A stretch of 64,000 nt of DNA from Atherix ibis (taxonomy: Eukaryota; Arthropoda; Insecta; Diptera; Athericidae): NCBI GenBank assembly GCA_958298945.1, contig OY282610.1, positions 51,653,667-51,717,666 of the forward strand, in the 5' to 3' direction. Below, in pieces: positions 62,601 to 64,000 of this stretch (positions are counted from its first letter, which is position 1; each line of letters begins with the position of its first letter). A program made the translations under genes and the position numbers. Under the pieces are notes generated by a model. It ran no database searches, had not been told where the DNA came from, and saw only the letters and a program-made list of their open reading frames with translations.

Positions 62601-64000
62601 ATGAATTTTTTCTCAAAACCACCAACAAAAATTTATCCAGAAAGAATTTTCTCATTCCAATGAGAATAATATGAATTGGAGAAGCTTTGCCTGAAAGTGC
62701 ACAATCATACCCCAAACAAACATCTCCAAAAAACCACCATTTTCATAGAGAAAAACAAATTTTAAGAGAAAGTGGACTCAGTGTAATAATTGTTGCCTCC
62801 TATTTTTTGAGAAAACTGGGTGCCTGGTGTAAAAATTGGATTTTCGTGAATATTGTCACAAATTTTCGAATTTTTGTGGTTTTTTGCATATCTTTAGGTG
62901 GTCAATTTATTTTGCTTTCAGTAAATAAAAAATTTAATTTTAGGCAATTTTTTTTTAATAGTGCTCACAAAAATTTATTCTGAAAGGATATTCCTTTTTC
63001 GATCAGGATAATATGGATCTAGAAGGCTATGTTAAAGTGTATGTAATGAAACCATGAAACAAATTGCCATTTTTATCCAAAAAAGCAAACTTTATTTTTA
63101 AAAAAATACAGCGAACTTTAGGTATTTTTTTTTAAAACGCCTGGAAAAAATTTTCCTGTAAGGACTTTTTTAGTCCGATCAGGATAATAAGAATAATTAT
63201 TAGTTTCACATATGTATGCGCATTAACATCATTAAACAAATTTTCGAAAAAATTTCCTTTTTCATAGAAAAATAGAAATTTAAAAAAAAATTTAATGATC
63301 TTTTGGCAAATTTTTCTCAAAACTCCCACCGAAATTTATCGTGACATGTCATTTTCCTTCCAATCATTATATTAAGAGTCATAGAAGGTTTGCCTGAAAG
63401 TGTGCAATGACACCACAAAATAAATTCTAAAAAACCTTAATTTTTATACAAAAAAAAACGAATTTTAATAAAGAAAACAATTAATTTTATGAATTTTTTC
63501 TCAAAATCACCAACAAAAATTTATCCAGAAAGGATATTCTCATTCCAATCGAGAAAATATATATTGGAGAAGCTTTGCCTGAAAGTACGCAATGACACCA
63601 TAAAAACAATTCTAAAAACCTTAATTTGTATACAAAAAAAACGAATTTTAAGAAAGAAAACTATAAATTTTATGAATTTTTTCTCAAAATCACCAACAAA
63701 AATTTATCCAGAAAGGATATTCTCATTCCAATCGAGAAAATATGTATTGGAGAAGCTTTGCCTGAAAGTACGCAATGACACCATAAAAACAATTCTAAAA
63801 ACCTTAATTTGTATACAAAAAAAAACGAATTTTAGGAAAGAAAACTATAAATTTTATGAATTTTATCTCAAAATCACCAACAAAAATTTATCCAGAAAGG
63901 ATATTCTCATTCCAATCGAGAAAATATACATTGGAGAAGCTTTGCCTAAAAGTACGCAATGACACCATAAAAACCGTTCTAAAAACCTTAATTTTTATAC
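62601..64000 (+). repeat. Higher-order unit U37 (right-truncated), n at least 2
   Basis: Core 62601-63488, then two complete canonical monomers and most of a third before the window ends. ATATATTGG in the first and TTTTATCTCAAAATC in the third (~63863) are its distinguishing changes. The array clearly continues beyond the window. Confidence 0.92.

Larger units (their letters stand above)
1..64000 (+). repeat. Satellite array, three-level higher-order repeat
   Basis: The complete window is tandem satellite DNA in one orientation. The basic unit is a ~184-bp A+T-rich monomer with a constant-phase A-run of 7-12 bases and, in canonical copies, a HindIII site (AAGCTT) in the motif GGAGAAGCTTTGCC. 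Monomers are grouped into 38 higher-order units of a five-monomer diverged core plus 2-12 canonical monomers, and units are grouped into larger duplications. No stretch of 300 bp lies outside this pattern. Such organisation is known from centromeric and pericentromeric satellites of animals and plants; assigning this array to a centromere is inference only. No part looks prokaryotic: there is no coding density, no ribosome-binding-site/ORF pairing, and no RNA genes. Confidence 0.97.
54311..64000 (+). repeat. ~3.24-kb two-unit super-repeat (n alternates 5 and 3)
   Basis: Unit lengths alternate 1805, 1438, 1803, 1438, 1806 bp. Equivalent positions lie 3241-3244 bp apart (U32/U34/U36 and U33/U35/U37). 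The closest pair is about 57003-59200 with 60244-62460, which share nearly every private substitution. Confidence 0.9.

Noticed and set aside
1..64000. CRISPR array
   Set aside because: Repeats are ~184 bp and contiguous, with no unique spacers and no cas genes.
1..64000. CENP-B box
   Set aside because: No 17-mer of the NTTCGNNNNANNCGGGN form was seen in M or D0-D4. The closest TTCG contexts in D1 and D2 lack the CGGG half.
1..64000. Transposable element or solo LTR forming the core
   Set aside because: No terminal repeats, target-site duplications, tRNA-like primer site or coding remnants. D0, D2, D3 and D4 align with the monomer itself.
1..64000. Undescribed protein or RNA system
   Set aside because: After reading both strands I found no non-repetitive segment long enough to hold one. 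Everything is explained as satellite monomers, hybrids or rearrangement scars.

Overview
The whole 64-kb window is one uninterrupted head-to-tail satellite-DNA array. I find no gene, RNA gene, transposon, CRISPR array or unique-sequence island in it. The DNA is about three-quarters A+T (48 G+C in one 184-bp monomer counted by hand). A family of related ~184-bp monomers fills it in a single orientation. This points to a eukaryotic (peri)centromeric or other heterochromatic block, but neither species nor chromosome position can be read from the sequence. A+T-rich insects, nematodes and plants all remain possible.

Layout. The array is built from 38 higher-order units (U0 to U37, first and last incomplete). 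Each unit starts with a fixed ~889-bp core of five diverged monomers, called here D0 (184 bp), D1 (~160), D2 (~177), D3 (184) and D4 (184). A variable number n of canonical monomers (M, 183-185 bp each) follows, after which the next D0 begins. Unit lengths are therefore quantised in ~184-bp steps: about 1253 (n=2), 1438 (3), 1623 (4), 1805 (5), 2172 (7), 2355 (8), 2552 (9) and 3102 bp (12). Reading left to right from U0, n is 3,9,3,12,8,4,3,8,4,3,3,4,4,4,4,2,4,2,3,7,4,4,3,4,4,6,8,4,4,4,3,3,5,3,5,3,5 and then at least 2 at the right edge, roughly 169 canonical monomers in all.

A third level sits on top. Blocks of several units are themselves duplicated: ~3.99 kb (1-2390 and 3992-6390), ~5.42 kb with pattern 8-4-3 (about 8.2-19.4 kb), 1.62-kb repeats near 21.7-24.4 kb, 34.4-39.0 kb and 48.2-51.4 kb, and a ~3.24-kb two-unit repeat with n alternating 5 and 3 over the last ~10 kb. 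Hybrid monomers (D0/M and D4/M) and a duplicated dimer at 47.5-48.1 kb record unequal exchange at monomer level. Two cores carry scars. U11 has lost ~340 bp and gained a perfect 25-bp foldback inverted repeat (20432-20495). U25 has lost ~40 bp of D2/D3 with a short templated duplication (around 42750).

Many short open frames recur (58-209 codons) because monomers are nearly identical and 184 is one more than a multiple of 3. They read the same monomer in different frames, open or close with A-run length, and are broken in several units without consequence, so none is annotated as a gene. I see no new protein or RNA system. The noteworthy content is the array architecture, its recombination scars, and dyad-symmetric elements kept in the D2 and D3 monomers.
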